NCBI RefSeq assembly: GCF_006965485.1
Contig: NZ_CP041360.1
Location: 3,534,001-3,598,000 of the forward strand
DNA from: Spirosoma sp. KCTC 42546
Lineage (GTDB): Bacteria; Bacteroidota; Bacteroidia; Cytophagales; Spirosomataceae
Direction of reading: 5' to 3'
DNA: 64,000 bases
The notes beneath the pieces are model-generated. The model did not search any database. It worked only from the letters and a program-made list of their open reading frames with translations, and was not told the DNA's origin. The translations under genes were made by a program, and so were the position numbers. Below are positions 63,031 to 64,000 of the stretch, one piece after another (positions within the stretch are counted from its first letter, which is position 1; each line of letters begins with the position of its first letter).

Positions 63031-64000
63031 TTAGTTTTTCGCTCCGCCACTCACCGTCGAAGCGGGTTGCTTATCGGCGGCTTTCTTGGCGGCTTTGGCA
63101 AAATCACCGGCGCGAATGATTGAAATTTTGGCCGGATCGATGTGCTTTTTCATGGCCGCATTGATTTGCTCAGGCGTTACGCTTTCCAGTTTCTTCTCGA
63201 AATCGGCATCCCAGTTCATCGTGCGGTTCAGGTACAGGTAGTTATTGAGTGTTGTTGCTAAACCGGGGTCCTGCGCCCGACCTACCATCCGCGATTGTAA
63301 CAGACCCGAGCGGGCAGCTTTAAGCTCGTCGGCGGTAAATCCTTCTTTCACCACTTTCTCCATTTCCTCCCGGAAGGCTTTTTCCAGGCGTTCCGCGTTT
63401 TCGGGATTGTAGATAGCGTAGGTCATGAACATCCCCGTTTTATCCCAGGGGTTAGCCTGTAATTGCGAACCAACACCGTAGCTGATACCCTCTTTCTGAC
63501 GGATACGAACGGCCAGACGTGAATTCAGGAAGCCACCACCGAGCATATAGTTACCCAATACCAAAGCCGGATAATCAGGATCATCGTCGCGCAGGGGGAT
63601 GTTTACACCCGCAACCATAAAGGCGTTGGCCTTGTCGGGTGCTTCGAGGGATTGAGGTGTCGCCTTGATATCGTTGTAGGCTGATACTAACCGGCTGAAC
63701 GGTTTCTTGGCTTTCCAGGTGCCAAACTCATCGGTAATGACTTTCCGAACGGGCGTTTCCTCAAAATCACCGACAATAGACATGGTTGCGTTCTGAGCAC
63801 CATAAAAATCCTTATGGAACTGCTTTAGATCGTCGAGTTTGAGGGCTTTAACATCCGCAACATCTTCATCGGGTGTTGAGGTATACCGCACATCTTCTTT
63901 CGGATAGGGATTCATCTGGCGTTGGAAAGCCGTGAACGCAAGGCTTTGGGGCTCCGACCGTTGCGACTCAATCTGCGCCAGTTGTTCCTGCTTCAGTTTT
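63031..64000 (-). CDS. M16-family metallopeptidase, C-terminal part, cut by window edge
   Basis: The frame is open from the right edge to the stop at 63031, giving at least 323 residues. It holds the C-terminal inactive half of an M16 (insulinase/processing peptidase-like) protein: DDLKQFHKDFYGAQN-type strand, SIVGDFEE, YMLGGGFLNSRLAVRIRQKEG and SYGVGSQL. The zinc motif HxxEH would lie upstream outside the window. It ends with a Lys/Ala-rich tail. Confidence 0.87.
   Translation of the reverse strand, partial: KLKQEQLAQIESQRSEPQSLAFTAFQRQMNPYPKEDVRYTSTPDEDVADVKALKLDDLKQFHKDFYGAQNATMSIVGDFEETPVRKVITDEFGTWKAKKPFSRLVSAYNDIKATPQSLEAPDKANAFMVAGVNIPLRDDDPDYPALVLGNYMLGGGFLNSRLAVRIRQKEGISYGVGSQLQANPWDKTGMFMTYAIYNPENAERLEKAFREEMEKVVKEGFTADELKAARSGLLQSRMVGRAQDPGLATTLNNYLYLNRTMNWDADFEKKLESVTPEQINAAMKKHIDPAKISIIRAGDFAKAAKKAADKQPASTVSGGAKN

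Overview
The window looks like a chromosomal piece of a Bacteroidota genome, most likely a Cytophagales/Spirosoma-like bacterium. The evidence is a FecI-type sigma factor, FecR and STN-domain set beside a TonB-dependent receptor with a carboxypeptidase-like plug extension, a Panacea-domain gene, a head-GIN protein, MlaE/F/D without MlaB or MlaC, start codons without clear Shine-Dalgarno sites, and many long intergenic inverted repeats. The taxonomic call is inference. I see no rRNA, tRNA, CRISPR array or replication origin.

Layout. (1) 1-17932, all minus strand: an exopolysaccharide (EPS) cluster of the Wzx/Wzy type. In order of transcription it has a large hybrid histidine kinase, CheR, CheB, a receiver-kinase, a receiver, a sugar-phosphate transferase with a degenerate receiver domain, two GT2 enzymes, an O-antigen-ligase-like polymerase, a GT4 enzyme, a short TolC-like protein, a Wzz/GumC-like co-polymerase, a flippase, and a gene cut by the window edge. 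Signalling and synthesis genes are packed together, some overlapping. (2) 18243-24990: dprA, a PhoX-like lipoprotein, a di-heme peroxidase, an SDR and an AraC-type regulator. (3) 25003-26314: a complete IS4-type insertion sequence. (4) 26327-33002: a MerR-type regulator, alaS, an amidohydrolase, a Panacea toxin-antitoxin-like pair and murI. (5) 33098-40217: a TonB-dependent receptor, divergent ECF sigma/FecR/STN-repeat protein, and a head-GIN lipoprotein. (6) 40304-45709: mlaD-mlaF-mlaE, a lytic transglycosylase, cvfB and a SelW-like protein. (7) 45938-54646: secreted lactonase and dioxygenase-like proteins, an IlvD/Edd dehydratase, two divergent secreted sugar dehydrogenases, an SDR and an EamA exporter; several could act in sequence on sugars. 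(8) 54853-60095: DJ-1-like protein, then an accessory stretch with an A+T-rich coiled-coil membrane protein, an IS110 remnant, an unknown two-gene cassette and an NTF2-like protein, separated by related structured repeats. (9) 60189-64000: a beta-propeller lipoprotein, a leucine-rich-repeat protein and a cut M16 peptidase.

The most unusual items are the EPS cluster headed by a CheB/CheR/hybrid-kinase cassette with a pseudo-receiver fused to the initiating transferase, the repeat-separated accessory stretch at 55.4-60.1 kb, the Panacea pair at 31.2-32.1 kb, and a sigma-factor gene whose 3' end is made of an intergenic inverted repeat.
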